37,491 nt of DNA from Lachnoclostridium sp. UBA1308 (GTDB lineage Bacteria; Bacillota; Clostridia; Lachnospirales; Lachnospiraceae): contig DBTU01000032.1 in the NCBI GenBank assembly GCA_002307215.1, forward strand, positions 35,469 to 72,959, written 5' to 3'. Under the pieces are notes generated by a model, which saw nothing but the letters and a program-made list of their open reading frames with translations, did not search any database and was not told the origin of the DNA. Shown here piece after piece: positions 25,854-33,687 of the stretch (positions within the stretch are counted from its first letter, which is position 1; each line of letters opens with the position of its first letter). A program made the position numbers and the translations under genes.

Positions 25854-26618
25854 TTATTGAGTCATCATTTCTCCGGCACTCACGATGATTGCTTCTCCCG
25901 TAATGTGGTCGGCTAATGTTGAAGATAAAAACAATACTGCTTTCGCCTGATCCTCGACCGTTCCAAGTTTCTTCAAAGCTGTTTTATTAATCCATTCCTG
26001 TTCAATTTCTCTACTTGTTATAAAGTTTTTGCGAACCATCTCCGTATCGGTTGCTCCGGGACAGACAGCGTTGACATTAATTCCATATTCGCCCAATTCC
26101 AATGCGCACACCTTAACGAAGCCATTAAGTGCCGATTTCGTAGAACAATAAGCCGCCTCTTCTCTGGTAGGTTTTTTCCCTGAACAGGAGGAGATGTGTA
26201 CTATCTTTCCACTTTTTTGCTTGATCATCACCTTCGCTACTGCTTTTGTGATTAAAAAGGCACCCTTCATATTAATCTCAAATATCTTGTCCCATTGATC
26301 TTCTTGCATATCAACCACTAAGGAATGCATTAAGATACCTGCGCTATTACACAATACATCAATTCTATCAAATTCTTTTAAAGTTTCTGACACCGCGGCA
26401 TCTATATCTTTCGAAGATGAGATATCCATCTTCATACCGATGCACTTTTGTCCACTTTGAGTTGTTATCTCTCTCGCCGCCTCTTTCACTTTTTCTTCAT
26501 TCAAATCACACAAGACAACAGTTGCGCCATTTTCAGCATAAATCATTGCCACTGCTTTGCCAATTCCTTGGGCTGCCCCGGTAACCAGTGTTATTTTATC
26601 TTTCACTAATCCATACAT
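25854..26618 (-). CDS. Short-chain dehydrogenase/reductase 2
   Basis: 254 residues, a classical SDR: 'TGAAQGIG' (13-20), Asp38 in 'VLCDLNEE' (favours NAD+), 'NSAG' (91-94), catalytic Ser143, and Tyr157-x3-Lys161 in 'YCSTK'. The C-terminus 'ITGEAIIVSAGEMMTQ' follows the family pattern for sugar alcohol and 3-oxoacyl reductase-like SDRs. The frame opens far upstream (26669), but GGAGG five bases before the ATG at 26618 and the typical SDR N-terminus fix the start. It follows E2 by 130 bases and precedes the paired palindromes. Likely an NAD-linked oxidation of a hydroxyl on the pathway substrate; the specific substrate is unknown. Confidence 0.86.
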   Translation of the reverse strand: MYGLVKDKITLVTGAAQGIGKAVAMIYAENGATVVLCDLNEEKVKEAAREITTQSGQKCIGMKMDISSSKDIDAAVSETLKEFDRIDVLCNSAGILMHSLVVDMQEDQWDKIFEINMKGAFLITKAVAKVMIKQKSGKIVHISSCSGKKPTREEAAYCSTKSALNGFVKVCALELGEYGINVNAVCPGATDTEMVRKNFITSREIEQEWINKTALKKLGTVEDQAKAVLFLSSTLADHITGEAIIVSAGEMMTQ

Positions 26619-26748
26619 CGTAACCTCCATCCTGCCGGCATGCAGTACGTATAACTGAGCGAAAGGCACCTAAGTGAATGATGCCGAACTTCAACATCAC
26701 AACCAATACCCAGAAGAAGTTTTTTCCTCAACCTAAGCCTTTTCACTT

Positions 26749-28092
26749 TTACAACATTGCTATATAAGAATGCTCTATATTATTTCTTAATTCTTTCATA
26801 AACTCAGCAGCCACTGCTCCGTCTATTAATCTATGATCGACAGAAAGCGTTATGGTCATCATTGGACGTATCACCATTTCACTATTTTGGACAACAACTT
26901 TCTCTTTTATCGTACCAATTGCCAATATTGCGGATTCAGGCGGATTAATGATGGCATAAAACTCATCAATTTCAGAATTTCCAAGATTACTGACTGTGAA
27001 ATTACCACCCATATACTCTTCTGGCATAAGGTTTCCATTTCTAGCTTTTTCAACGAGCATCTCTGTTGTTTTTGCTATTTCCGTTAAACTGCAGCGATTC
27101 GCACCGTGAATCACCGGTACCACTAATCCATTCGTAACGCTAACCGCTACCCCAAGATTGATGTCATCAAAATATATGATTTCATCCTGGTCAAGCTGAG
27201 CATATAGGATTGGATGTTTCTTTAGCGTCACAACAATAGCTTTTAATAAAATATCAGTAAGTGTTATTCTTTGAATCGTACCTTTTGCATTTTCCTGTTT
27301 TAATGTACTTTTCAACTCTATTAAGGAGGTCGCATCTATTTCTGTTTTAAAATAAGTGTGTGGAATTGTTCGTTTACTTAAAGATAACCGTTCAGCGATT
27401 GCTTTTCTCATGGCAGATAACTTTTTCCTGTTCGCGTTACTTACAAAAATTGTTTTCTCCACTACTTTTACATCCACTACGGACGGCATAGTCTTTAATA
27501 CATCAGCTTGAACAATTTTTCCTCTTGAGCCTGTTCCACTAATGGTGTCTAAGTCAATATCATTTTGCGATGCAATTTTTTTTGCAAGTGAGGTAGCTTG
27601 ACCTTTACCGCTTGCGATCGCCTCTTCAACATCTTTTTTTCGTATGATTCCGTCTTTTGCTGAAGGTTTAACTGTCCTTAGGTCAATTCCATTTTGCTTA
27701 GCAAAATCTCTGGCAAAAGGCATTGCTCTAACCCAGTCGTTATCTATCCCTACTAATTCCTTTGAATCATCTTCAACTTCAACTGATTCATGAATTGGCT
27801 CAACTACTGTCAGTATTGGGGCAATTACTGTTTCATTATCAATTGTCACTTCGCCTGGATTCCCAATAAGATATATTGGTTTTAATACTTCTATCTCTTC
27901 CTCTGTTTTAATAAGTACTTCAAGTACGATACCATCGATAGGACTCTCTATATCTCCAGATATTTTATCTGTTTCAAAGTTAGCTATTACATCGCCCTTT
28001 TTGACTTCATCTCCTACGTTTTTAAAGAGATTCGTGATCGTCCCTGTCTTCATAGTCAGACCGATCTTTGGAAGCCTTGCATATTCAGCCAT
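26749..28092 (-). CDS. Dihydrolipoamide acyltransferase (E2) with two E1/E3-binding domains
   Basis: 447 residues. The lipoyl domain (1-78) carries lipoyl-accepting Lys43 in 'ETDKISG'. After a linker come two peripheral subunit-binding domains in a row: about 121-160 ('ARDFAKQNGIDLRTVKPSAKDG') and about 165-201 ('AKKIASQNDIDLDTISGTGSRG'). The catalytic domain (about 220-447) ends with the active-site 'SVDHRLIDG' (His420, Asp424). All functional residues are intact. Most bacterial E2 proteins have one such binding domain, so the duplication is notable. It transfers the acyl group from E1 to CoA. It starts 18 bases after E1-beta. The acyl group is not defined by sequence; relatives act on pyruvate, branched-chain 2-oxo acids or acetoin. 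Confidence 0.92.
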   Translation of the reverse strand: MAEYARLPKIGLTMKTGTITNLFKNVGDEVKKGDVIANFETDKISGDIESPIDGIVLEVLIKTEEEIEVLKPIYLIGNPGEVTIDNETVIAPILTVVEPIHESVEVEDDSKELVGIDNDWVRAMPFARDFAKQNGIDLRTVKPSAKDGIIRKKDVEEAIASGKGQATSLAKKIASQNDIDLDTISGTGSRGKIVQADVLKTMPSVVDVKVVEKTIFVSNANRKKLSAMRKAIAERLSLSKRTIPHTYFKTEIDATSLIELKSTLKQENAKGTIQRITLTDILLKAIVVTLKKHPILYAQLDQDEIIYFDDINLGVAVSVTNGLVVPVIHGANRCSLTEIAKTTEMLVEKARNGNLMPEEYMGGNFTVSNLGNSEIDEFYAIINPPESAILAIGTIKEKVVVQNSEMVIRPMMTITLSVDHRLIDGAVAAEFMKELRNNIEHSYIAML

Positions 28093-28110
28093 ATCATATT
28101 ACCTCACAAT

Positions 28111-29085
28111 CTAAAAAAGACTTTTTATAGTTTCAACTATTTTCTCAGGACTTGGTAAGACATAGTTTTCTAACACCGGAGCAAACGGTGACGGTACATC
28201 TAACGCACCTACACGTTTGATCGGTGCATCTAAGTATTCAATTGCATTTTCTGCAACAACAGCCGCCACCTCTGAGGCTACTGAACAGGTTAACCAAACT
28301 TCCTGGACACATACAAGACGATGTGTTTTCTTAACCGAATTCAAGATGGTTTCTGTGTCCATTGGTTTGATTGTACGTAAATCAATAATTTCAACATCAA
28401 TTCCTTGTTTTGCTAATATCTCAGCTGCTTTTATGGATTCATGTACCATTTTAGAGTAGGTAACAATTGTTACATCTTTGCCTTCTCTAACCACTTTTGC
28501 CTTACCTAAAGGAATGATGAAATCATCATCATCAGGAACTTCACCCGTAACATCGTAAATATCTTTGTGCTCAAAAAATATAACAGGATTATTATCTCTA
28601 ATTGCCGCTTTTAGTAATCCCTTAGCATCCGCTGGGGTCGAAGGTAATACAACCTTAAGTCCCGGTACAAATGCAAACCAAGATTCAAACATATGACTAT
28701 GCTGAGAGGCTGCAGAAATGCCTCCACCAACCGGAGCACGTAATACCATTGGTATGGATAAGGAGCCACCAAATGTATAGCGCATATTTGCTGCTTGATT
28801 CACTAGCTGATCCGACGCAATTGTTATCCAATCGGAGAACTGCAATTCTGTGATCGGACGCATTCCTGTTGCTGCGGAACCAACTGCTGCACCGACATAT
28901 CCTGCTTCTGATATTGGCATATCCATAACTCGATTTTTTCCGAATTCTTCCCACAATCCTTTTGTGCAACCAAATGCACCGCCATAAGGGCCTACATCTA
29001 ATCCAGTGATATACACATTCTCATCACGTAACATTTCTTCTCTTTGAGCCATGATAATAGCTTCTGAAATTGACATTTTACTCAT
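28111..29085 (-). CDS. TPP-dependent dehydrogenase E1, beta subunit (acetoin/2-oxoacid type)
   Basis: A 324-residue E1-beta subunit. Visible features are 'SISEAIIMAQREEMLRDENVYITG' near the N-terminus, 'PISEAGYVGAAVGSAATGMRPI' (the glutamate here activates TPP), 'HSHMFESWFAFVPGLKVVLPS' (about 128-148) and the C-terminal transketolase-like domain with 'DLRTIKPMD'. The 'SWFAFVPGLKVVLPSTPADAKGLL' pattern resembles AcoB of acetoin dehydrogenase and clostridial 'pyruvate dehydrogenase' E1-beta. It forms the alpha2-beta2 E1 with the gene just upstream, 21 bases away. It should cleave a 2-oxo compound or acyloin and pass the acyl group to E2. Confidence 0.92.
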   Translation of the reverse strand: MSKMSISEAIIMAQREEMLRDENVYITGLDVGPYGGAFGCTKGLWEEFGKNRVMDMPISEAGYVGAAVGSAATGMRPITELQFSDWITIASDQLVNQAANMRYTFGGSLSIPMVLRAPVGGGISAASQHSHMFESWFAFVPGLKVVLPSTPADAKGLLKAAIRDNNPVIFFEHKDIYDVTGEVPDDDDFIIPLGKAKVVREGKDVTIVTYSKMVHESIKAAEILAKQGIDVEIIDLRTIKPMDTETILNSVKKTHRLVCVQEVWLTCSVASEVAAVVAENAIEYLDAPIKRVGALDVPSPFAPVLENYVLPSPEKIVETIKSLF

Positions 29086-29106
29086 ATTCTTATCTCCCTT
29101 TCGATT

Positions 29107-30093
29107 TTAGGCATACACATCTTGTAATGCTTCTGAAACATCTGGTAACGGACTATCCTCAGCAAATTTAATTGCACTATTCATCTCATCTTCAACTTCA
29201 GCTGCAATCCGCTTAATATCATTTTCTTGTATTACATTTTCATCACTAAGCTTCACCGCATAACGTTTTATCGGGTCTAAAGCTTTCCATCTGGCAACTT
29301 CTTCCTTTGTTCTGTAGGAATCCGGCTCAACTTCATAATGAGTTCTCCATTTGTAGGTTTTACATTCGATGAGTGTAGGACCTTCTCCATTTCTTGCTCG
29401 ATCTACTGCTTTCTTAACTGCATCATACACAGCTTCAACATCGTTTCCGTCTACGATAACCCCTGGGATATCGTATCCTTTCGCACGTTCAGCGACATCT
29501 TTCACTTTTCTGGGATAATCCATACCCTCATTCACATATTCTCCATCAAAGTATTGCTTAACGCCACCGGCATACATGTTATTTTCGCAAATATAAACAC
29601 AGGGTAGGTTATAAGCTGCTGCAATATTGATAGACTCATGAAAGGTACCTTGGTTTGAAGCACCATCTCCAAAAAAGCATAATGCAACTTTCTTGTTACC
29701 GGTAAGCTTTGAAGTCATTGCAGCCCCAGTCGCTAACGGAAGACCTGCACCAACAATTCCATTTGCTCCTAATATGCCAAGCTCCGGTGCTGCAAGATGC
29801 ATTGATCCACCTTTTGCTTTGTTATAGCCTGTACTTTTTCCAAATAATTCAGCAAACATTCGATCAGGTCTTGCCCCTTTTGCTAGTACATGGCCATGCC
29901 CACGATGGGTTGATGTGATATAATCATCGGGATTAATGGCATTACAGGCACCTACTGCGACTGCTTCCTCGCCAATATAAAGATGTACAAATCCAGGAAG
30001 CTTATTTGCAGCAAATAAATCCTTCACATTTTCTTCAAATCTCCTTAGACGAACCATATCCTGGTACATTTTTAACTTGATTTTTTTATTCAT
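29107..30093 (-). CDS. TPP-dependent dehydrogenase E1, alpha subunit (acetoin/2-oxoacid type)
   Basis: A 328-residue E1-alpha. The TPP/Mg motif begins with 'GDGASNQGTFHES' (142-154) and ends with 'ENNMY' (170-174), and is complete. The 'STHRGHGH' loop (61-68) supplies phosphate-binding and catalytic histidines, and 'KGGSMHLAAPELGILGANGIVG' (94-115) matches the AcoA/PDH pattern, with the AcoA-like 'GILGANGIVGAG' rather than the usual PDH wording. That makes an acetoin-dehydrogenase-like activity (cleaving an acyloin or diketone) at least as likely as pyruvate. The mitochondrial-type phosphorylation loop serine is not a concern here. It lies 32 bases after the isomerase gene and is the first gene of the E1-E2 block. 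Confidence 0.92.
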   Translation of the reverse strand: MNKKIKLKMYQDMVRLRRFEENVKDLFAANKLPGFVHLYIGEEAVAVGACNAINPDDYITSTHRGHGHVLAKGARPDRMFAELFGKSTGYNKAKGGSMHLAAPELGILGANGIVGAGLPLATGAAMTSKLTGNKKVALCFFGDGASNQGTFHESINIAAAYNLPCVYICENNMYAGGVKQYFDGEYVNEGMDYPRKVKDVAERAKGYDIPGVIVDGNDVEAVYDAVKKAVDRARNGEGPTLIECKTYKWRTHYEVEPDSYRTKEEVARWKALDPIKRYAVKLSDENVIQENDIKRIAAEVEDEMNSAIKFAEDSPLPDVSEALQDVYA

Positions 30094-30125
30094 TTATTTA
30101 TTCCTCCATTTTATTTTTATCATAA

Positions 30126-30917
30126 TTATGATTTTATGATATCAAATACTTTTTTAACGGTTTCTTCACTATTACCATTTTTTGGTGTAAATTCAAAACC
30201 AACTTTCCCATTATAATTCACTGCTCTAAGAGCTTGTATAATATTTGAATAGTTGAGCTCACCTGTTCCCGGCTCAAATCTTCCGGGCACATCTGCTATA
30301 TGAAAATATCCAAAGGCGTCATTACTCTCATTTATTGTATCAATGATGTTGCCTTCCATAATTTGCATATGATATGCATCATAAAGGATCTTGATATTTG
30401 GATGGTTGATTTCTCGAATAAGATCAATAGCAGGTTTACTGTTACAGAGTGAATATCCCTTATGATCCACAAGAGAATTCAGAGGTTCTATCACAAAAGT
30501 AATATCATTCTCTTCAGCAACCGGTATCAAGGATTGAAGAACTGCTTTCGTACTCAACATTTTATCTTCAAAAGTAATTGGATAAGGCGCTTCTAATACA
30601 GAACGATCTTCTTTCATGATATCTGACATTAAAAATAATGTTTTTGTACCAAGATAGTTCGCCTTTTCTATGGACTCTAATACACCTTCAACATATTTAT
30701 CATGATCCTGAGCATCTATCATCCTACCTTCCAAATTCCCTTGAAATACTGCAACTTCCATACTCGTCTCTTCTAATGCTTTTTTTATTGCCTCTAGATC
30801 TTTATTTTTCCAGCACCAAAACTCAACACAATCAAAACCTGCTTCTTTTGCTTTGTAAATTCGTTCAACAAAATCGAATTCCGTAAAAATCATCTCAATG
30901 CAACATGAATATCTCAA
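30126..30917 (-). CDS. TIM-barrel sugar isomerase, hydroxypyruvate/2-oxotetronate isomerase-like
   Basis: 263 residues, xylose-isomerase-like TIM barrel. The metal ligands expected for this family are in place: Glu144 ('FVIEPLN'), Asp180 ('LYDAYHMQ'), His206 ('YFHIADVPGR') and Glu242 ('GFEFTP'). 'HIADVPGRFEPGTGELNY' is the signature shared by hydroxypyruvate isomerase (Hyi) and 2-oxotetronate isomerase (OtnI). The start is a TTG: AAAGGAGG lies nine bases before it, and the encoded 'MRYSCCIEMIF' matches the first strand of the barrel, so no residue is missing. The family interconverts short 2-keto acids, aldoses and ketoses or epimerises sugars. It lies 21 bases after ribokinase and 32 before E1-alpha, which suggests that it forms the substrate of the dehydrogenase complex or a step just before it. 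Confidence 0.82.
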   Translation of the reverse strand: MRYSCCIEMIFTEFDFVERIYKAKEAGFDCVEFWCWKNKDLEAIKKALEETSMEVAVFQGNLEGRMIDAQDHDKYVEGVLESIEKANYLGTKTLFLMSDIMKEDRSVLEAPYPITFEDKMLSTKAVLQSLIPVAEENDITFVIEPLNSLVDHKGYSLCNSKPAIDLIREINHPNIKILYDAYHMQIMEGNIIDTINESNDAFGYFHIADVPGRFEPGTGELNYSNIIQALRAVNYNGKVGFEFTPKNGNSEETVKKVFDIIKS

Positions 30918-30938
30918 TTATTTCTTCCTCCTTTGTTA

Positions 30939-31856
30939 TTAATTATTTTTTTTTATAAACTCCATAACAACAGACATAGTAGGCATTGCGCTTTGTGCTC
31001 CTATTTTTGTAACAGATAATGCTCCTACCGCATTTGCAAACTGTATACTTTCCTCCGTACCCTTACCTTGTGCAAGTGATACAGCTAATCCAGCATTAAA
31101 GGAATCTCCGGCAGCAGTTGTATCAACCACTTCCACTTTATATCCCGGTATCAACAATTGATCATCCTTGGTTAGTAAATAGGCACCTTTACTACTACAT
31201 TTATGAACAATCGTACTGACACCCTGTTGAATCAATGCTTGTTTTGCACTTTCAAGACTATCCACATTTAAAACTTTAATCTCACTAATAATTTCTAACT
31301 CAGTCTCATTCGGTGTTATGAAAGAACAGTTTGAAAGCAAGGCTTTGGATAATTTTCTTGCAGGAGCCGGGTCGAGAATTACTAGCTTGTTATTAGTAAA
31401 GGCATACTGCGCCGCCCACTCCACTGTCTCGATTGGGATCTCTAATTGAAGCATCAATATATCTGCATCATCGATGGCTTTCTTGTTCGCCTTGACATAA
31501 GCGACATCAATCATTCCATTCGCACCAGGAACGCAAATGATTGAATTCTGTCCTGATTTGTTAACCGTTATCGACGCTACACCCGTGCTAATGTCTTCTT
31601 TTTTTATATACCTAGTATCAACCTTTGCTTCTATGAGCGCAGATAATGCCATTTCACCAAAAACATCGTTTCCAATTTTACCTAAAAAAATCACTTCAGC
31701 ACCTAATTTACTTGCAGCAACCGCCTGGTTTGCCCCCTTCCCACCGGGAAAGGTGTTAAATTCTATCCCTGGAATGGTCTCTCCCGGTATTGGAAATTCT
31801 ATTGCTTTTGTAACCAAATCAATATTGATACTCCCTAACACACAGATTTTTTTCAA
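30939..31856 (-). CDS. rbsK: Ribokinase (PfkB family)
   Basis: 305 residues from a TTG start, close to the usual ribokinase length. The frame is open to 31922, but GGAGG eight bases before the TTG and the standard 'MKKICVLGSINID' beginning favour 31856. The N-terminal PfkB motif is 'FPGGKGANQAVAASKLG' (about 38-54). The C-terminal motif is 'DTTAAGDSFNAG' (about 250-261) with the catalytic aspartate; E. coli RbsK also has AAGD here. It phosphorylates ribose or a related sugar at the terminal hydroxyl with ATP. A consensus promoter (31914-31942) precedes it, so the kinase and the genes below may be expressed separately from the transporter. The exact sugar is not proven. Confidence 0.88.
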   Translation of the reverse strand: MKKICVLGSINIDLVTKAIEFPIPGETIPGIEFNTFPGGKGANQAVAASKLGAEVIFLGKIGNDVFGEMALSALIEAKVDTRYIKKEDISTGVASITVNKSGQNSIICVPGANGMIDVAYVKANKKAIDDADILMLQLEIPIETVEWAAQYAFTNNKLVILDPAPARKLSKALLSNCSFITPNETELEIISEIKVLNVDSLESAKQALIQQGVSTIVHKCSSKGAYLLTKDDQLLIPGYKVEVVDTTAAGDSFNAGLAVSLAQGKGTEESIQFANAVGALSVTKIGAQSAMPTMSVVMEFIKKNN

Positions 31857-31913
31857 AATGTAATCCTCCAGTACCTTTAACGTATTTAAGGCAAATAAAT
31901 TTGTCGCAAGAAT

Positions 31914-31942
31914 GTTACACACGACTATAAGTCAAATGTCAA
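31914..31942 (-). promoter_or_regulatory. Internal promoter ahead of ribokinase
   Basis: On the minus strand a perfect -35 TTGACA (31937-31942), a 17-base spacer and -10 TGTAAC (31914-31919, four of six). It lies in the 119-base gap after the small lipoprotein gene. Confidence 0.5.
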
Positions 31943-31975
31943 TCAATATAACAGACACCGAGAATTCTTTGTTAG

Positions 31976-32500
31976 TTATATATACCAGAACAGAAATCTC
32001 TTTTTCATTTGAAAATCATCGATAATATTGTCTCCTTTTATTTTCCAAACGTCATTCTCTTTTACATAATCTTGTTGAAAAAAGTACTTCTTTCCATTTT
32101 TTTGCACTTGTATTCTGCGGATGGATGCTGTATTTTCATCCTTAAACTCGGTTTCTGCATAGACAAACTTTACAACACTGTCATCATTTGATTTTAAATA
32201 ACTGATTGTATCCCTTATTTCTTTCTTAAACTCGGCCTCGTTCTTCTTTAAATTTTCAACTGTGCTTTCGCAAGAAACCTTTAATAGTCGTTCAAAGCCT
32301 TCTTGAGTCGTAATTACTTCATTAACCATTTCTTGATATATCAAGCTCGATTCCTTGGCAAGTCCTTCCGGTGAATTAATCTCTAGCTCTGATGAATAAT
32401 CTACTTTGGATAAGTTGACAGTAGTATCCTTCTTTTCTTCACAACTTATTGATAAAATTGCAAATACCAGAGCCATGACTATTAATATACCCTTTTTCAA
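31976..32500 (-). CDS. Small putative lipoprotein of unknown function
   Basis: 174 residues. The N-terminus 'MKKGILIVMALVFAILSISC' is a short lipoprotein signal with the modified cysteine at 20; the box is slightly unusual because the -3 residue is Ser. The mature part is charged and helical (about 45-110, Lys/Glu-rich), then a short strand-rich end ('TEFKDENTASIRRIQVQKNG', about 119-138) that resembles small extracytoplasmic DUF-type domains with an NTF2-like look, which I cannot confirm. It is placed directly after the sugar-binding lipoprotein and before the internal promoter, inside a transport operon, so an accessory role at the cell surface is possible. No homologue recognised. Confidence 0.7.
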   Translation of the reverse strand: MKKGILIVMALVFAILSISCEEKKDTTVNLSKVDYSSELEINSPEGLAKESSLIYQEMVNEVITTQEGFERLLKVSCESTVENLKKNEAEFKKEIRDTISYLKSNDDSVVKFVYAETEFKDENTASIRRIQVQKNGKKYFFQQDYVKENDVWKIKGDNIIDDFQMKKRFLFWYI

Positions 32501-32519
32501 GTTATAACCTCTTTTCTAT

Positions 32520-32542
32520 AAGGCGCCTTTAAAAGACGCCTT
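32520..32542 (-). terminator. Intergenic hairpin after the binding-protein gene
   Basis: AAGGCG (32520-32525) pairs with CGCCTT (32537-32542), with a few more pairs inside. There is no T-run on the minus strand. It may be an attenuator or an mRNA-stabilising stem that raises binding-protein expression relative to downstream genes. Confidence 0.45.
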
Positions 32543-32559
32543 GGAATAGAATTATTTGA

Positions 32560-33609
32560 TTATTTTGCTTTTTCTGCAGCTGCCTCAATTAGTAAATCCA
32601 CATTACTTGGTGTTGCAACAATGAAACCTGTACTGATATAAGTAGGGATGTTTGATATACCTGCTCCAACATCATCTTTTGTAAACTTAATGTTATTATG
32701 ATTATAATCAAAAAGCATTCTCACACCATAATACGTAAAGAAATGTCTCTTTTGCCCTACTGCTGCAACTAAAGAACCTTCTTTTACACCCTGCAAATGC
32801 TCTGCTTCCGCATCTACACAAGTGCCAAATATCGCGCCTATTTTTCCAGCTTCTTTGATAGCAAGAGCTATACCAGGTCCTGCTGACGAGTCGAATCCTG
32901 CAACTGCTAATAAGCTCGCGTCACTTTGTATTAGGTTTGCTACTACTGAAGCAACTGTTTGTGCATTTGATCCCGAATCATATACTTTTTGTTCAACCGT
33001 AATATTGGGATTTAATTTGGTCATAGTATCTGTATATCCTCTTAATGCTTGCTGATTATTATCTCCACCTGGTACACCGATACAGATTGCATTACCAGTT
33101 TTTCCTTCTAAATATGGAGCTACTGCTTTCGCCTGTTCAACTCCTAATTGATACCAATCTGTTCCAATAAAACACAAGCGGTCACTATCCGGTACATCTG
33201 CATCAACCGTAACCACTGGAATACCTGCTGCAACGGCTTTGTCTATTGCAGTAGCAAGTGAAGCATCCCAACCTACAACCATCATGCCGTCGGGTTTTTG
33301 TGCGATTTCTTGCTCTATTGCAGCAATAAAAGCCGGAAGATCAACTTCTTGAGGTCCGATTTTTCTTACTTCTACACCAAGTTGCTCTGCAATAAGATCC
33401 ATACCAATGTAATCATTGTTAACAAATAAAGGCAATGAATTATATTGACATGCCCATGTGTAAACTTCACCTTCACCCACTTTTTTTACATCTGTTGCTT
33501 CATTGGTTGCAGTATCGTCTTTGGTACTGTCTTCCCCCTTTGAGCAAGCGGTAAAAAGCGACATCGCAACAAACAATAGAACTAGCATTTTTGATAGATT
33601 CTTCTTCAT
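32560..33609 (-). CDS. ABC sugar transporter, substrate-binding lipoprotein (RbsB/LsrB-like)
   Basis: About 349 residues. The lipoprotein signal ends in 'LFTAC', with the lipid-anchored cysteine near residue 22. An acidic Ser/Thr linker follows, then a type I periplasmic-binding fold of the RbsB class: 'EIAQKPDGMMVVGWDASLATAIDKAVAAGIPVVTVDADVPDS', 'FIGTDWYQLGVEQAK', and 'GVPGGDNNQQALRGYTD'. The start at 33609 has GGGAGAG six bases upstream; the longer frame from 33657 is not preferred. It captures the sugar outside the cell and delivers it to the two permeases. The ligand cannot be set by eye: the family includes ribose, allose, xylitol, autoinducer-2 and others. Confidence 0.9.
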   Translation of the reverse strand: MKKNLSKMLVLLFVAMSLFTACSKGEDSTKDDTATNEATDVKKVGEGEVYTWACQYNSLPLFVNNDYIGMDLIAEQLGVEVRKIGPQEVDLPAFIAAIEQEIAQKPDGMMVVGWDASLATAIDKAVAAGIPVVTVDADVPDSDRLCFIGTDWYQLGVEQAKAVAPYLEGKTGNAICIGVPGGDNNQQALRGYTDTMTKLNPNITVEQKVYDSGSNAQTVASVVANLIQSDASLLAVAGFDSSAGPGIALAIKEAGKIGAIFGTCVDAEAEHLQGVKEGSLVAAVGQKRHFFTYYGVRMLFDYNHNNIKFTKDDVGAGISNIPTYISTGFIVATPSNVDLLIEAAAEKAK

Positions 33610-33687
33610 GTTTTTCTCTCCCTTTAATTTTTTTATCAATTCACGCGAAAGATTCAAAATCCTTGTAAACCCTTCGTGCTATGACCA

